This document shows positions 15,900 to 27,134 of a stretch of 64,000 nt of DNA, piece after piece. The stretch comes from Stenotrophomonas beteli (GTDB lineage: Bacteria > Pseudomonadota > Gammaproteobacteria > Xanthomonadales > Xanthomonadaceae), in NCBI RefSeq assembly GCF_001431665.1, contig NZ_LLXV01000013.1, forward strand, positions 1-64,000, given 5' to 3'. Both the position numbers and the translations under genes were made by a program. The number at the start of each line of letters is the position of its first letter. Position 1 is the stretch's first letter. A model generated the notes under the pieces. That model was not told the DNA's origin. It did not search any database and worked only from the letters and a program-made list of their open reading frames with translations.

Positions 15900-17545
15900 T
15901 GGCACAGGGCTGGACGATCGATCCCGGCGCGGACCTGATCAATTTCTACGAGGCGCCGCCGACCGGCACCAACAACATCGTGGTGACCCAGTACGCGGCC
16001 GGCGCTGTCGGCGGCACCGACGTCTGGGCCGTCGGCGCCTGGTCCTATCGCTATGGCTACCCCGGGGAGGTCGAGTTCTTCGGCGACCGCCTGTGGTTCG
16101 CTGGCAGCCCTGGCGATCCGCAGACAGTGTGGGCGTCGAACATCGGCGATTACCCCAACTTCGGGCGCAGCTCGCCGATCGTCGACAGCGACGCGGTGTC
16201 GTTCACGATCAACGCGCGCCAGGTGAATGCGATCCGCGACCTGGTGCCGCTGGACAGCCTGCTGGTGCTGACGACCGGCGGCGAGTGGAAGGTCACCGGA
16301 GGGCAGGACGCTGTGGTGACGCCCAGCACGATCGGGATCAAGCCGCAGTCCGCCTACGGCACCGGCGACCTGCAGGCCCGCGTGCTGGGCGAGTCGGCGG
16401 TGTTCCTGCAGGCACAGGGCCAGCGCGTGCGCGATCTGGCCTATCAATTCGAAAAGGACGGCTTCCGCGGTAACGAGATCAGCATCTGGGCCGACCACCT
16501 GGTGCAGGGCTACACGTTCCGCGGCATCGAATACAGCACGGCGCCCTGGCCAATCCTGTGGATGCCGCGCACGGACGGTGTGCTGATCGGCTGCACATAC
16601 ATGCCCGAGCAGGAGGTCACCGGCTGGCACCCGCATGAAACCGACGGCGAGGTGTTGGACGTCTGCTGCTTGCCCGGCGAGATCGAGACCGAGGTCTACC
16701 TGCTGGTGCGCCGCTTCATCAACGGCGAATGGGTCCAGTACGTGGAGCAGATGGCCCCGACCCGGTACGACGATCCGCTCGACTGGAAGTACGCCGACAG
16801 CCTGCTGACCTACGACGGCCGGCGCCCGAACGGCTCGCCCATGACGCTGACCAGCACCGATGGGTGGAACGAGGGCGCCGTGATCACCGCAACCACCGGC
16901 GCCGCGATCTTCAGCGGGGCAGGCGACGTGGGCAACATCCTGCGGCTGGCCATTGGCGACGAACACGTCCGCGTGCGGGTCATGGCCTATGTGTCGCCCA
17001 CGGTCGCGACGGTGGAATCGATTGGCGCGGTGCCGCTGGCGCTGCGCGGCGTCGCTGTGCAGGACTGGACCTACCAGCGCTCGACGATCGCCGGTATGGG
17101 CCACTTGGAGGGCAAGACCGTGGTGGCCCTGGTCGACGGCAACGTGCAGAAGGACCTGCAGGTGATCGACGGCAAGGTGCAGCTGCAGCGCCCGGGCGGC
17201 GTTGTGCACATCGGCCTGCCTTACACCGCCCACATCGAGACGCTGGAGGTCAATGCCAACGGCGGCGACCCGCTGCGCCCGATGAAGAAGCTCGCCTTCG
17301 AGGTCGCGCTGCTGGTGCGCAACACCCGCGGCGTCTACGTCGGGACCACGCTGGACACGCTGGACCCCATTGCACAGCGCGATTTTGAGGACTACGACGA
17401 GCCCACGGCCCCGTACACGGGCGTCCTGCGCAAGAACATGTCCTGCCGGTGGGGCGTGGACAGCGGCCATTTCCACATCATCAGCGACGACCCGCTGCCG
17501 ATGGAGATCCTGTCTCTGATGCCCCAGGTGGTGGCGTCCGAATGA
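15899..17545 (+). CDS. Tail nozzle protein, C-terminal part (gp12-like, split)
   Basis: The 548-residue product starts at the ATG of a TGATG junction. Its first 40 residues (WTIDPGADLINFYEAPPTGT; NIVVTQYAAG) look like the second half of the beta-domain begun in the upstream ORF. YGYPGEVEFFGDRLWFAGSP, TVWASNIGDYPNFG and DAVSFTINARQVNAIRDLVPL follow, the well-conserved core of gp12-type proteins. The frame is open upstream to 15119, so a minus-1 frameshift could fuse the halves. No good ribosome site other than the GCAGGAGG run precedes the ATG. Confidence 0.8.
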   Translation: MAQGWTIDPGADLINFYEAPPTGTNNIVVTQYAAGAVGGTDVWAVGAWSYRYGYPGEVEFFGDRLWFAGSPGDPQTVWASNIGDYPNFGRSSPIVDSDAVSFTINARQVNAIRDLVPLDSLLVLTTGGEWKVTGGQDAVVTPSTIGIKPQSAYGTGDLQARVLGESAVFLQAQGQRVRDLAYQFEKDGFRGNEISIWADHLVQGYTFRGIEYSTAPWPILWMPRTDGVLIGCTYMPEQEVTGWHPHETDGEVLDVCCLPGEIETEVYLLVRRFINGEWVQYVEQMAPTRYDDPLDWKYADSLLTYDGRRPNGSPMTLTSTDGWNEGAVITATTGAAIFSGAGDVGNILRLAIGDEHVRVRVMAYVSPTVATVESIGAVPLALRGVAVQDWTYQRSTIAGMGHLEGKTVVALVDGNVQKDLQVIDGKVQLQRPGGVVHIGLPYTAHIETLEVNANGGDPLRPMKKLAFEVALLVRNTRGVYVGTTLDTLDPIAQRDFEDYDEPTAPYTGVLRKNMSCRWGVDSGHFHIISDDPLPMEILSLMPQVVASE

Positions 17546-18015
17546 AGATCACCGCAGAACTGGTACCGGCTGAGGCTGGACACATCGAAGTGATCGCGGC
17601 CGCAGCACGGCCCGCAGACGTGGTCGAGCTGTGGGCATGCGCCCGCACCACGCCGGCGGAGGCCCTGCAGCGTGGCTTGGCCGGGAGCGCTGAGGCGTGG
17701 ACGGCGACGGTGCGCGGCGTGCCGGTGTGCATGTTCGGGGCGACCCCTTACTCGATCCTCGGCGGCATCGGTACGCCCTGGATGGTCGGCTCGACGGGGC
17801 TCAACCCGCTGTCGGTCCAGAAGGAACTGCTGCGCCTGTCCCGCCCGGCGCTGGCCCGAATGCAGCAGGCATTCCCTTCGATGCTGTTCAACGTTGTCGA
17901 CCAGCGCAACGAGGCCGCGCAGCGCTGGCTGCATTGGCTGGGCTTCCACTTCCTCGCGCCGGTGCCGGTCGGACCGGACAGCGCCCCTTTCCTTCCGTTC
18001 TACTGGAGCGCATAA
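17542..18015 (+). CDS. Internal virion protein, T7 gp13-like (GNAT-type fold)
   Basis: The 157-residue product starts at an ATG overlapping the previous stop. HIEVIAAAARPADVVELWAC at the N-terminus is typical of the gp13-like family. VRGVPVCMFGATPYSILGGIGTPWMVGS, LARMQQAFPSMLFNVVDQRN and WLHWLGFHF are also typical, and the family has an acetyltransferase-like fold. In T7, gp13 aids assembly of ejection proteins but is not in the mature virion. The ejection genes follow directly. Confidence 0.82.
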   Translation: MKITAELVPAEAGHIEVIAAAARPADVVELWACARTTPAEALQRGLAGSAEAWTATVRGVPVCMFGATPYSILGGIGTPWMVGSTGLNPLSVQKELLRLSRPALARMQQAFPSMLFNVVDQRNEAAQRWLHWLGFHFLAPVPVGPDSAPFLPFYWSA

Positions 18016-18016
18016 C

Positions 18017-18586
18017 GTGTGCAATCCCGCAATCGCCCTTCTGGCGGCCACCGTTGTAACCGGTGCATACCAGGCCGACCAGCAGCAGAAGCAGGGCAAG
18101 GCCAACGCGCAGATCGCCGAGAACAACGCGGTGCTGGCGCAGCAGGACGCCGACGCCAGCAACGCCCTGGCCACCCGCGAGATGGAGCAGCAGTCCTGGC
18201 GCACGCGCATAGCGCTCGGCCAGCAGCGCGCTGCCATTGCCGCGAACAACCTCGATCCCACGCTCGGAACCCCCGCAGAGATCCTGGGCGAGACGGCCAT
18301 GTTCGGCGAAGTCGATCAGCAGACGATCCGCATGAACGCCGCACGGCAGGCCTGGGGCTTCAGCGCACAGGCCCAGAACCAGCGCACGCAGGGCGAGCTG
18401 GCGCGCTGGAGCGGCAATGCGCAGGCGACCGGCACGATCCTGGGCTCGCTCGCCAGCGCCGCGAGCATGGGCATTGGAGGCATGAGCCGGGCGGGCGGTG
18501 CTGGCGGCGGTGGGAACCTGTCATCCCAAGCCAACAGCATCACCATGCGCAACAACGCGCGCATTTCGCGCGGCTGGGGGCTGTGA
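18017..18586 (+). CDS. Internal virion protein, T7 gp14-like
   Basis: The 189-residue product starts at GTG 18017. A hydrophobic N-terminus ([17 protein letters not shown]) is followed by Gln/Ala-rich helices ([18 protein letters not shown]), [24 protein letters not shown] and [20 protein letters not shown]. It ends with a Gly-rich, membrane-active segment ([18 protein letters not shown]). This is the gp14 plan. In T7, gp14 forms the outer-membrane pore of the ejection channel. Confidence 0.83.
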   Translation: MCNPAIALLAATVVTGAYQADQQQKQGKANAQIAENNAVLAQQDADASNALATREMEQQSWRTRIALGQQRAAIAANNLDPTLGTPAEILGETAMFGEVDQQTIRMNAARQAWGFSAQAQNQRTQGELARWSGNAQATGTILGSLASAASMGIGGMSRAGGAGGGGNLSSQANSITMRNNARISRGWGL

Positions 18587-18587
18587 C

Positions 18588-20876
18588 ATGGCAACCCTGA
18601 TCCCACGCACCAGCGGGCCGCAGGTGCAGGCCGAGCTTGGCCCCCAGGTCCGCAACACCGCCCAGGTCGACCTGTCGCCAGCCATTCATGCAGCAGGCCA
18701 GGTCGGGCAGGCCGCGGCGCAGATCTTCCAGCAGCAGAAGGATCGATCGGATCTGACTGCTGTCATGCAGGCTCGCCGGGAGCTATCCGAGTGGGAAGGA
18801 AGTGCATTCAATCCCGCCAATCCCGATGGTGTGGCGAAGTACCGTGGAAAGGACTCGCTGCTCGCTCCAGACGCGTTGCTGGGGGATCTTGACAAAAGGT
18901 CAGGGGAGATTAGATCACGACTCACTGCCGACCAGCAGGCCCGCTTCGATCAGGTCGCGTTCTCCTTCCGTGACACCGTGCAGACCCGCCTCAACGGATA
19001 CGCAGAGCGTCAGTATTCGATGTTCGAGGAGGCTGAGAACAAGGCCGCCATCGATACGGTTGGGCAGGACGCTGTTCGCGCAGGCCTCGCCGGGGACTTC
19101 AACCTGGCCGAGACCAGGCTGCAAGAAGTCATCGGCATCGCGATGGCCTCTTACCAGAAGCAGGGGTACGGCCCTGAGGCGCTGAAGGCCGGCGAGCGCG
19201 GGATCGTCTCCAGCGTCCGCAAGCAAACAATCATCGGCATGGCCCTGCAGGACCCGTTCGCTGCCGAAGATCTCTACGACCGATACGCGGATCAGTTGAC
19301 CCCGACAGATCGCGCGATGGTAGAAAGGGAGCTAAGGCCGTACGTGGAGGATCGCCAGGCCGATGCCGATGTGGACGCGGCCGAGACGGGTAATCGTGCG
19401 ATTGCCGAGCGAGCAGATGCCGCCGGAGTGCAGACACAGTTTGCATCGCTGGGAGCGCAGCACGGATTCAGGACCACCAGTGTCACGCGATCGGAGGAAG
19501 AGAACCGTCGCGTAGGTGGCGTGGCTAACAGTCAGCACTTGGAAAGCCGCGGCACAGCCCGAGACTGGTCGGTTAAGGGGAAGAGCCAAGAGCAGATCGA
19601 TGCGTTCGTGGCAGACCTACGAGCAGCTGGGTTTCAAGTAATCACCGAGCCGCATGGAACCGGCCCGCATATTCATGCGGAACTGCCATCGACGCGATCG
19701 ACCAGGGAGAATCCGACAGCGGGCCTTGTCGAGCCAGGAAACATCGATCTTGCCAAGCGACCGGTGGTGCGCAATGCCGATGGAAGCATCAGCACGGTGC
19801 GATCCATCTCGTTCGGCACCGACAAGGGTGAGGTGTTGATCCCGACGGTCAGCGATGACGGGCGCGTGCTCTCTGACGATGACGCCATCGCGTTGTATGA
19901 GAAGACCGGCAAGCATCTGGGGGTTTTCAAGACCCCCGAGCAGGCTACGGCCTACGCCGAGTCCCTGCACAACGATCAGGCAGATATGTACCTGGGCGGG
20001 CCACGGTCGAAGGGCGATGTTCTTGCCTATATCGATGGTCTCGCCGACCCTCGCCGGCGCCGTGCGGCACGGCAGCGCTATGGAGATCGATTGGCTGTCG
20101 CCGAGGCCCGCCGTGCAGAGCAGGATCGGGACGTCTCCGAGTCCATCAATTTGGCCGTGGAGAACGCCGACCCGAACAGCGGGGCAAGCCTGCGGCAACT
20201 GCTGGGCCGGAACTACACGCGTGCAGCAGAGCGCGGTTGGATCCCGTCGCTCGAAGCCCGCTGGAAGCAGCGTCAGACCGGCCAGGCCGAAACCAGCAGT
20301 CCCACCACCGTTCTGGCTATGGATGAAGCGGTGTACCGCGCGTCCCTCGGCGGCGAGCCGGCCCGCGTCGCCCTGACCCACTTCAACCCCTACGACCCGA
20401 ACCTGCAGCTGTCCGCGTCCGACCGGAAGCGGTATGCCGACGCCCAGCTGAAGCTGCTCTCGGGCAAACCCGAACAGACGGCCAGCGTTGCCAGCGAGGC
20501 CGAGTTCAATTCGGTCGTGAAGCAGTACATAACCACGACGATGGGGATCGATGCGAGCAAGATCGGCGGAAAAACACCTGATGGAATGAAAGCTTGGCAG
20601 TTCACCGTGGACATGCGCCGCTGGGCCGAACAGTTCGAGAATGAGAAGAAGCGCAAACCAGGATTTGACGAAGTAACCAAGCAGGCTGACTTCCTGACCC
20701 TGCAGGGCACTGTCGAGAGGCCTGGACGGCTGTGGGGGACCAACACCGAGACCTATCGGGTACAGGACCTCAACATCCCGGCACCTGATCGCATCCAGAT
20801 CGAGGAAGCGCTCCGCGCTGCTGGCAAACCTGTCACCGCCGACAACATCAACAAGCTCTGGCTGGGGAAGAAATGA
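18588..20876 (+). CDS. Ejection protein, T7 gp15-like, with embedded M15-type peptidase domain
   Basis: The 762-residue product is helical at both ends. Residues about 285-370 form a compact M15-like zinc peptidase domain: [19 protein letters not shown], then Gly, Ala and Asp in RGTARDW near 320, and GPHIHAEL near 358, giving the His/Asp/His metal ligands. Residues about 380-480 carry a phage domain of unknown function ([38 protein letters not shown]). The peptidase probably trims peptide cross-links so the ejection channel can cross the wall. The stop overlaps the next gene. Confidence 0.82.
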   Translation: MATLIPRTSGPQVQAELGPQVRNTAQVDLSPAIHAAGQVGQAAAQIFQQQKDRSDLTAVMQARRELSEWEGSAFNPANPDGVAKYRGKDSLLAPDALLGDLDKRSGEIRSRLTADQQARFDQVAFSFRDTVQTRLNGYAERQYSMFEEAENKAAIDTVGQDAVRAGLAGDFNLAETRLQEVIGIAMASYQKQGYGPEALKAGERGIVSSVRKQTIIGMALQDPFAAEDLYDRYADQLTPTDRAMVERELRPYVEDRQADADVDAAETGNRAIAERADAAGVQTQFASLGAQHGFRTTSVTRSEEENRRVGGVANSQHLESRGTARDWSVKGKSQEQIDAFVADLRAAGFQVITEPHGTGPHIHAELPSTRSTRENPTAGLVEPGNIDLAKRPVVRNADGSISTVRSISFGTDKGEVLIPTVSDDGRVLSDDDAIALYEKTGKHLGVFKTPEQATAYAESLHNDQADMYLGGPRSKGDVLAYIDGLADPRRRRAARQRYGDRLAVAEARRAEQDRDVSESINLAVENADPNSGASLRQLLGRNYTRAAERGWIPSLEARWKQRQTGQAETSSPTTVLAMDEAVYRASLGGEPARVALTHFNPYDPNLQLSASDRKRYADAQLKLLSGKPEQTASVASEAEFNSVVKQYITTTMGIDASKIGGKTPDGMKAWQFTVDMRRWAEQFENEKKRKPGFDEVTKQADFLTLQGTVERPGRLWGTNTETYRVQDLNIPAPDRIQIEEALRAAGKPVTADNINKLWLGKK

Positions 20877-23800
20877 ACAATCCGTACTCTGCGGCAGCTG
20901 CTGCGCTCCCCGACGACGCGGCCACCAAGACTGCGTCAACTTCCAATCCCTATGCAGAGGCGGCTCGCGGTCTCCCTACCGATACTGGTAGGGCAGTGGT
21001 TGGCGCCGGCCAGTTCTCGCCTGACGCCATCGCCATTGCACAGCGACAGTCCACCAGCCTGGGCGTACCGGCCGACGTTCTGGCGCGCAACCCGGAACAG
21101 GCGGCGCGCATGGAGTTGCAGCGCAAGATCGAGGGCGTTCGCGAGCGCAACCCTGCCTTGGCCGACTGGCTGGAAGATCCTCGCCGACTGGGCTTGGTGA
21201 AGGATGAGGTGGACGGCGTCGAGAAGTTCGCCGGTACGCTGTCCAAGCCAAAGCAGCAGGACTGGGCGCAGGAGCTGCTGGCCAACATGGTCTCCACCGG
21301 CATCGGCGTGTACGGCCATGCCAACCGGGCACGCACCGGCAAGTCCACGCCCGAGGACGTTGAGTCGTCCACTGACGTCCTGCGGTCCCTGCCGGCCGGC
21401 GCCGTGCGTGGTATCGGTATGGCAGTGGGCGGTGTGGGTGAGACCTACAACCTGGGCGAGCGCACCTTGGATCGCGGCCTATCGGGTGTCGGCGTGCCCA
21501 GCGGCGGCGGCCCTGCCCGTAGCGACGTGCCGATCTGGCTGCGGCCAGGCGACTCGTTCGTCGGTACCGGTCAGTATCTGAAGCAACTGGCCGACTGGAT
21601 CGCCCCACCGAAGCAACGGCAGACGTTCGGAACACAGGTAGCCGAAGGCGTAGGCCAAGTCGGTCCGATGGTCATCCAGAGCATCTACGCCCCGCAGACC
21701 CTGCCGGCCAGCACCTACGGCATGGGCGTGGACCAGATGGCGGACGCAGTTCGCGAGAAGGGCGCCTACGGCACCGGAAGGGGTGATTTGGCCATCGCCA
21801 CCGGTGGTCTGGCGCAGGGTGCCCTGGAGCGTCTCGGCATCGAGCGGCTGGTGGAGCGCCTGCCGCCGAACATTCGTAGCAGCACGATGCGCTACATCGC
21901 CGACATCAGCATCGCGGCGGCGACCGAGGGAGCGACCGAGGCGGGGCAGCAGGTGGCCCAGAATGCGGCGCTGCAGGCGTTCGTGGACCCGAAGCAGGCC
22001 CTGACTGAGGGAGTCGCCGACAACGCGGCACAGGGCGGCGCTGTGGGCGCGATCGTTCGAGCGCTGCTGGGAATCCCCGGCGTGCCGCGGTCGCGCACGC
22101 GCGCCGCCGCTGAGCAGGTGCAGAGCATCATCGGGTCTCAGGATGCCAACGCCGAACTGGCAGCAGCAACCCAGGCGGCAGCAGAGTTGAAGCTCGGCGC
22201 CCGTTCGCCGGATGACATGCGGGCGATTGTTCGGCAGCTGGTGGGCGAAGACTCGAACCTGTACCTGGACGCCGAGCAGGCCCAGACGCTGTTCCAGTCC
22301 GCCCCGCAGGTGCTTCAGGATCTTGTGGGCGGGCAGGAGGCCCTGGCCGAGCAGATGGCGACCGGCCAGATCACGATCTCCAAGGCGGACTGGATGGCCG
22401 CTGTTCCGCAGCTACCGAACTGGAGCGAGATCCTTCAACACACGCGAACCACGCCGGAAGGTCTGTCGCCGATCGAAGTGGAAGGACTGGATGTCGAAGC
22501 GATCGCCCGGGAACTGGGCGTGCAGGACGAAGGGCAGGGGGCCGCAGATTCCGCGCAGGTCGATGCCGACGGGGTCCGGCAGGCCGTCTTGGCGCAGCTC
22601 TCTGCCACTGAGCGATACACGCCGGCGCAGGCGGACAGCCAGGCGCGGCTCTGGCAAGCGGTGTTCGGTAGGTTGGGGGAGGTGACCGGACAGGACCCTA
22701 TGGCCTTGTACGAGCGGTACTCCGCGGGCATCCAGATCGCTGATGCTCCAGCAGAGGCAGGCGCACCGCGCACGCTGATGCAGCGGAGCATGGATGCGCT
22801 GCGCAGCCTATTCGGCCGGCCACAGGTGGCCACCGACGGCCGCGGCCAGCAGACCATCGAGCGTGATGGCAACGCCTACGTGCAGCGCGCCGGGCAGTGG
22901 TTGCTGGCCGACGATCAGGGCCAAGCCCGAGACTTCCTGACGCTGGATCAGGCGCGCACGGAAGCTGAGCGCACCGGCGGCGAGATTGTGCAGGACGACC
23001 CGATCGACGGTCAGCGGCAGACCTGGAGCGTGGCGCTGCCGGACACCGCTGCGCGCGAGGTGCTGGCCGGGGACATCCTGTTCCAAGGCGGTGCCGCGCC
23101 GCGCGGCCAGATCCAGATCGGAACCGACCGAGCGATGCAGATCAGCCTGTTCAAGGGCGCCGACCTGTCCACCTTCCTGCATGAATCCGGGCACTTCTTC
23201 CTGGAGGTCTACCGCGACCTGGCCGCAGCAGAGGACGCATCGCCGCAGATCCGCTCCGATCTGGATGCCATGCTGAAGTGGTTCGGCGTTGAGTCGGCGG
23301 AACAGATCGGTGTCGACCAGCACGAACAGTTCGCCCGTGGCTTCGAGGCCTACCTGGGCGAAGGCAAGGCGCCCACGCCGGAGCTGCAGTCGGTGTTCAG
23401 CCAGTTCAAGCAGTGGATTCTCGGCGTCTACCGCAGCCTGCGGAATCTGGACGTGGAGCTGACCGACGACGTGCGCGGCGTGTTCGACCGCATGCTGGCC
23501 AGCCAGGAAGAGATCGAAGCGGCACAGGCCCGGGTGGGGTTCGAGCCGATCGCGCGGGACCTGGCCGAAGCGCAGGCGCTGGGCATGACCGAGCGCCAGT
23601 TCGCCGATTACCAGGCGCAGGTCGCTGCGGCGCGGGAGCAGGCCGAGGCCGACCTGATGGCGCAGCTGCAAAAGGCCGATGCCAAGGCCCGAAAGCAGTG
23701 GTGGAAGGAAGAGCTGGCCGCAGTGCGACGGGAGGTTGCTTCGGATCTGAACGTCGATCAGACCGAGCGCCTGGCGCTTGCACTGTCTGGCGCTGAAACC

Positions 23801-26800
23801 TTCCCAGATGGAACTCCGATACCAGAGTCCCAGCGCGTCCAGCTGGACCGCGAATCGCTGGTCGAAGGTTGGGGAGAGTCGATTTTGCAGCCGTTGAAGG
23901 GGCTGTACCGCGACGAAGGTGGCGTGTCGCCTGAGATGCTGGCCCCGCTGCATGGCTTCGACTCGGCCAATGCGCTGGTGGACGCCCTAGCCACCAGAAC
24001 GCAGTTGAGCCAGAGAGTGCGGGAGGAAGCTGACACCAGGATGCGGGAACGATACGGCGATCCCATGATCGATGGTTCGCTGCCGGAGAAGGCAATGGAA
24101 GCGGTCCACAACAGTCGGCGGATTCGGCTGTTGGAGCGGGAACTTGCGATTCTTGCCAATCTGGCGGAGCAGCCACGTCCGAATCGCCGCGAGCTGAAGG
24201 CTGTGGCCGAGGCGGTGATCGATCGGAAATCCTCGCGACAACTGCGCCCGAACGCCTATCTGGCAGCGGAGCGTAATGCGGCCCGGGCTGCAACCGCAGC
24301 AGCGACCAAAGGACGATTCGGCGAGGCACTGCTGGCCAAGCGTCAGCAAGCCCTGAATGCAGCACTGTATCGGAGCGCGATCGAAGCACAGAAGCGCCTA
24401 AGTCGCATCGAACGCGCAGCGACGCAACTGACCCGCACGCCTGGACAGGAACGTCTCGCCAAGGCAGGAAGTGGCTTCCTCCCCCAGGTCAACGGTCTGC
24501 TGGCGGCGTATGGTTTCGGCAAGGAAGCGCCCGGCGATTCCCGGGCCCTGGCGGACTGGGTCGAAGGGCTGCAGGACAGTGGTGAGGTCACGGCGGTAGG
24601 CGATGCGGTCATTGCACGGCTGGACAACCCCACTGAGTTTCGCGACGTGCCGTTCGCAGAGGCTCGGGAGTTCGCCGAGGCGATCAAAAACCTGTCCCAT
24701 TTGGCCAGCCGGCAGAACCAGCTGCTGGCCGGCGCACGGAAGGCGGACAAGGCCAGCGCCATCGCGGAGATGCTCAACCGTTCAACATCGGTGCTGGGCG
24801 AAGCCAGAGAGTTCGTTGCTGCCGATGACCTTCCGGCAGGTGCCCGGGCAGCAAGGACTGCAAGTGGCTTGCTTGATGACATCGATCGTCCTGAGTCCAT
24901 CCTGGAGAAGCTCGACGGCGGAGAAACTGGGCCGTGGCACGACTTCATCTGGCACGCGCAGGAACAGGCTGAGTCCAAGAAGAGCGAGCTGATGCAGCGT
25001 GTTGGTACCCAGCTGAAGCAGCTGCACGTTGGCCTGCCGAAGAGTTGGGAGGACAACCTGCGGCAGGTCGTGACCTTCAAGGGTGTTGCGATGACCCGTC
25101 GGCGGCTGATCGGCATGGCCCTGAACCTGGGCAACGCCGGAAATCGGCAGCGCTTGATGGAAGGGGGCTTCACCACCAGTACCAGGACGATCCTGCTGAC
25201 CGAAGGCGACCTCAACTCCCTGGCAGCAATGCTAAGCCCTACCGAGTTGCGCTATGTCCAGGGCATGTGGGATGCCATCGGTTCGATGCGTCCCGACATT
25301 GAAGCCCTGAACGCACGGATGGGCGGTGTGCCGGTCCAGTTCGTGGAGGCGGTGCCGTTCGACGTGCAAATGCCTGGCGGGGAAGTCGTTCACATGGCCG
25401 GCGGCTATTTCCCGCTCGCCTATGACTCAACCCGCTCTGTGGTCGGCGACGTTCAAGCGAGCGAGGACGCCATGAAGGTGCTGATGGCTACCGGTGCAGG
25501 CCGGGCGGCCACCAGCAAGGGTTACGTGAAGGGCCGTGCCGAGACCGTCAAGGCAGCGCTGAATCTGGACTATGGCCTGGTCGTGAATCGACACCTTGAT
25601 CAGGTGATGACTGACCTCGCCTATCGCGAGGCGGTCCGCGATGTGCACATGCTGCTGAACGATCCGCGCATCAAGAACTACGTGAGCTCCCGCTTGAGCC
25701 CTGCAGCGCTGCGCTCGCTCACCGGTGGCCTGGCCTATTCCGTGGTCGGCAGTACCGAGGCCGCTGGCAACGTGGCCAAATGGCGCGCGTTGGGTGATGG
25801 GCTGCTGGCCAACATCACGGTTGCTGCACTGGCGCTGCGGCCGGACATCGCACTCGGAAACTATGGTTCGGCATTGGTCCAGGGCATCGACAGGTCAAGC
25901 ACGTCTTCGGTGCTGCGATCGTTCGCGAAGTTCCAGACCCATCGGAACGAGCTGACCCGGGAGATCGTCGAAAAATCGCCTTTCATGGCGGCAAAGCTGC
26001 AGGAGGTCGATCACATGTACGCCACCACCATCGGCAAGATCCGCGGTGATCGATGGAAGGGAGCGCATGCGGGCTACACCCGCTTGATGATGACGCTGCA
26101 TCGCTTGGCGGATGCTGACGTGTCGCGCGTCGTCTGGCTGGCTCGCTACGAGACCGAGCGTCGCAAGGGGACGCCTGATGTCGACGCGGTGAAGCTGGCC
26201 GACAAGGCCATCCGCATGACACAGACGGCCACTGGGAAGAAGGATCTCTCAACCTTCGAGCGTGATCCGGCGTTGCGGCAGACCCGCCAGTACATGGGCC
26301 CGATGTTCGTCATCTTCGGCAGGCTCCGCGCTGCGACTGAAGGCAGCGGTGCATCGCGCGAAGGATCGGCACGAATCGCCTCGTTGTTCCTGCAGTGGGT
26401 ACTGGCACCGACGGTGTTCGCATTGCTGGCCGGCCGCTTGGCTGACGACGATGACAAGGACGGCGAAAAGGACTGGGTCACCTGGATGGTTACGGAAGTA
26501 GGATTGTTCCCCTTGCAGACCCTGCCGCTGGTGCGCGATGTTGCATCGATCGCCGAGTCTCTGCTGGCGAATCGGCCACCGAACGCTCGTAGCGCACCGC
26601 TGGCGACTGCGATCAACAACATGGGCAAGGCAACGAAGCGCATCGCCAAACGCTGGGACAGTGGTAAGTCCTTCGGCGACAGCTGGGACGAGTACACCGT
26701 GGACTTGCTGCAGTTGGCCGGCCCGCTCGTCGGTGCGCCGTCCACCCAGGCCAGGAAGTGGGACAAGGCGTACAAGGAAATCTGGGACGATCCGGACACT

Positions 26801-26887
26801 GGAGCGCTCGAACTCACCCAGATGGCGGTCTACGGGGAGACCCCGTTCTACGCCGACGGGGAGGTGCTGCCCGACAAGAAGAAGTAG
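20873..26887 (+). CDS. Giant ejection protein (gp16-like, 2004 aa) with HESGH metalloprotease motif
   Basis: This is the largest gene in the window. The N-terminus has repeated NPY...A segments ([24 protein letters not shown]) and several putative amphipathic helices. Near residue 770 [15 protein letters not shown] is a zincin-type HExxH. Long helical regions follow. The C-terminal 400 residues include [20 protein letters not shown], a hydrophobic segment ([17 protein letters not shown], about 1840) and FADGEVLP-like end [12 protein letters not shown]. Such large polyvalent proteins are injected and span the cell envelope with the gp14/gp15-like partners. There is no lysozyme-like transglycosylase signature, unlike T7 gp16. 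Confidence 0.83.
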   Translation: MNNPYSAAAAALPDDAATKTASTSNPYAEAARGLPTDTGRAVVGAGQFSPDAIAIAQRQSTSLGVPADVLARNPEQAARMELQRKIEGVRERNPALADWLEDPRRLGLVKDEVDGVEKFAGTLSKPKQQDWAQELLANMVSTGIGVYGHANRARTGKSTPEDVESSTDVLRSLPAGAVRGIGMAVGGVGETYNLGERTLDRGLSGVGVPSGGGPARSDVPIWLRPGDSFVGTGQYLKQLADWIAPPKQRQTFGTQVAEGVGQVGPMVIQSIYAPQTLPASTYGMGVDQMADAVREKGAYGTGRGDLAIATGGLAQGALERLGIERLVERLPPNIRSSTMRYIADISIAAATEGATEAGQQVAQNAALQAFVDPKQALTEGVADNAAQGGAVGAIVRALLGIPGVPRSRTRAAAEQVQSIIGSQDANAELAAATQAAAELKLGARSPDDMRAIVRQLVGEDSNLYLDAEQAQTLFQSAPQVLQDLVGGQEALAEQMATGQITISKADWMAAVPQLPNWSEILQHTRTTPEGLSPIEVEGLDVEAIARELGVQDEGQGAADSAQVDADGVRQAVLAQLSATERYTPAQADSQARLWQAVFGRLGEVTGQDPMALYERYSAGIQIADAPAEAGAPRTLMQRSMDALRSLFGRPQVATDGRGQQTIERDGNAYVQRAGQWLLADDQGQARDFLTLDQARTEAERTGGEIVQDDPIDGQRQTWSVALPDTAAREVLAGDILFQGGAAPRGQIQIGTDRAMQISLFKGADLSTFLHESGHFFLEVYRDLAAAEDASPQIRSDLDAMLKWFGVESAEQIGVDQHEQFARGFEAYLGEGKAPTPELQSVFSQFKQWILGVYRSLRNLDVELTDDVRGVFDRMLASQEEIEAAQARVGFEPIARDLAEAQALGMTERQFADYQAQVAAAREQAEADLMAQLQKADAKARKQWWKEELAAVRREVASDLNVDQTERLALALSGAETFPDGTPIPESQRVQLDRESLVEGWGESILQPLKGLYRDEGGVSPEMLAPLHGFDSANALVDALATRTQLSQRVREEADTRMRERYGDPMIDGSLPEKAMEAVHNSRRIRLLERELAILANLAEQPRPNRRELKAVAEAVIDRKSSRQLRPNAYLAAERNAARAATAAATKGRFGEALLAKRQQALNAALYRSAIEAQKRLSRIERAATQLTRTPGQERLAKAGSGFLPQVNGLLAAYGFGKEAPGDSRALADWVEGLQDSGEVTAVGDAVIARLDNPTEFRDVPFAEAREFAEAIKNLSHLASRQNQLLAGARKADKASAIAEMLNRSTSVLGEAREFVAADDLPAGARAARTASGLLDDIDRPESILEKLDGGETGPWHDFIWHAQEQAESKKSELMQRVGTQLKQLHVGLPKSWEDNLRQVVTFKGVAMTRRRLIGMALNLGNAGNRQRLMEGGFTTSTRTILLTEGDLNSLAAMLSPTELRYVQGMWDAIGSMRPDIEALNARMGGVPVQFVEAVPFDVQMPGGEVVHMAGGYFPLAYDSTRSVVGDVQASEDAMKVLMATGAGRAATSKGYVKGRAETVKAALNLDYGLVVNRHLDQVMTDLAYREAVRDVHMLLNDPRIKNYVSSRLSPAALRSLTGGLAYSVVGSTEAAGNVAKWRALGDGLLANITVAALALRPDIALGNYGSALVQGIDRSSTSSVLRSFAKFQTHRNELTREIVEKSPFMAAKLQEVDHMYATTIGKIRGDRWKGAHAGYTRLMMTLHRLADADVSRVVWLARYETERRKGTPDVDAVKLADKAIRMTQTATGKKDLSTFERDPALRQTRQYMGPMFVIFGRLRAATEGSGASREGSARIASLFLQWVLAPTVFALLAGRLADDDDKDGEKDWVTWMVTEVGLFPLQTLPLVRDVASIAESLLANRPPNARSAPLATAINNMGKATKRIAKRWDSGKSFGDSWDEYTVDLLQLAGPLVGAPSTQARKWDKAYKEIWDDPDTGALELTQMAVYGETPFYADGEVLPDKKK

Positions 26888-26890
26888 GGC

Positions 26891-27130
26891 CTACCGCTTC
26901 AGCTTGGCGACGGCGAAGGCCAACACCGCGGAGGCGGCGCAAGGTAGCAGAGCAGTTGCCGGCAGGTACTCCCATTCGGGGCTGTAGTGGACGTAGTTCT
27001 CTTCCACAAGGAAGTAGATCGTGCCGGCAAGGATGCCGGCCACGGCCCCCAAGAGCGCGGCTCGCTTAGGCGTGGCTCCGATCATTCCTGCGGCAAAGGC
27101 GATGGCGACACAGAGGAACGCGAGGGTCAT
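26891..27130 (-). CDS. Small three-span membrane protein co-transcribed with prophage regulator
   Basis: The 79-residue product has three hydrophobic segments (LAFLCVAIAFAAGMIGA; AALLGAVAGILAGTIYFLV; PATALLPCAASAVLAFAVA) with basic ends. Its ATG lies four bases after the stop of the HTH-RHH regulator on the same strand, so both should be made in the lysogen. Small membrane proteins expressed with a repressor are often superinfection-exclusion or host-modifying proteins, which is inference. The family is not recognised. Confidence 0.6.
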   Translation of the reverse strand: MTLAFLCVAIAFAAGMIGATPKRAALLGAVAGILAGTIYFLVEENYVHYSPEWEYLPATALLPCAASAVLAFAVAKLKR

Positions 27131-27134
27131 GGCT

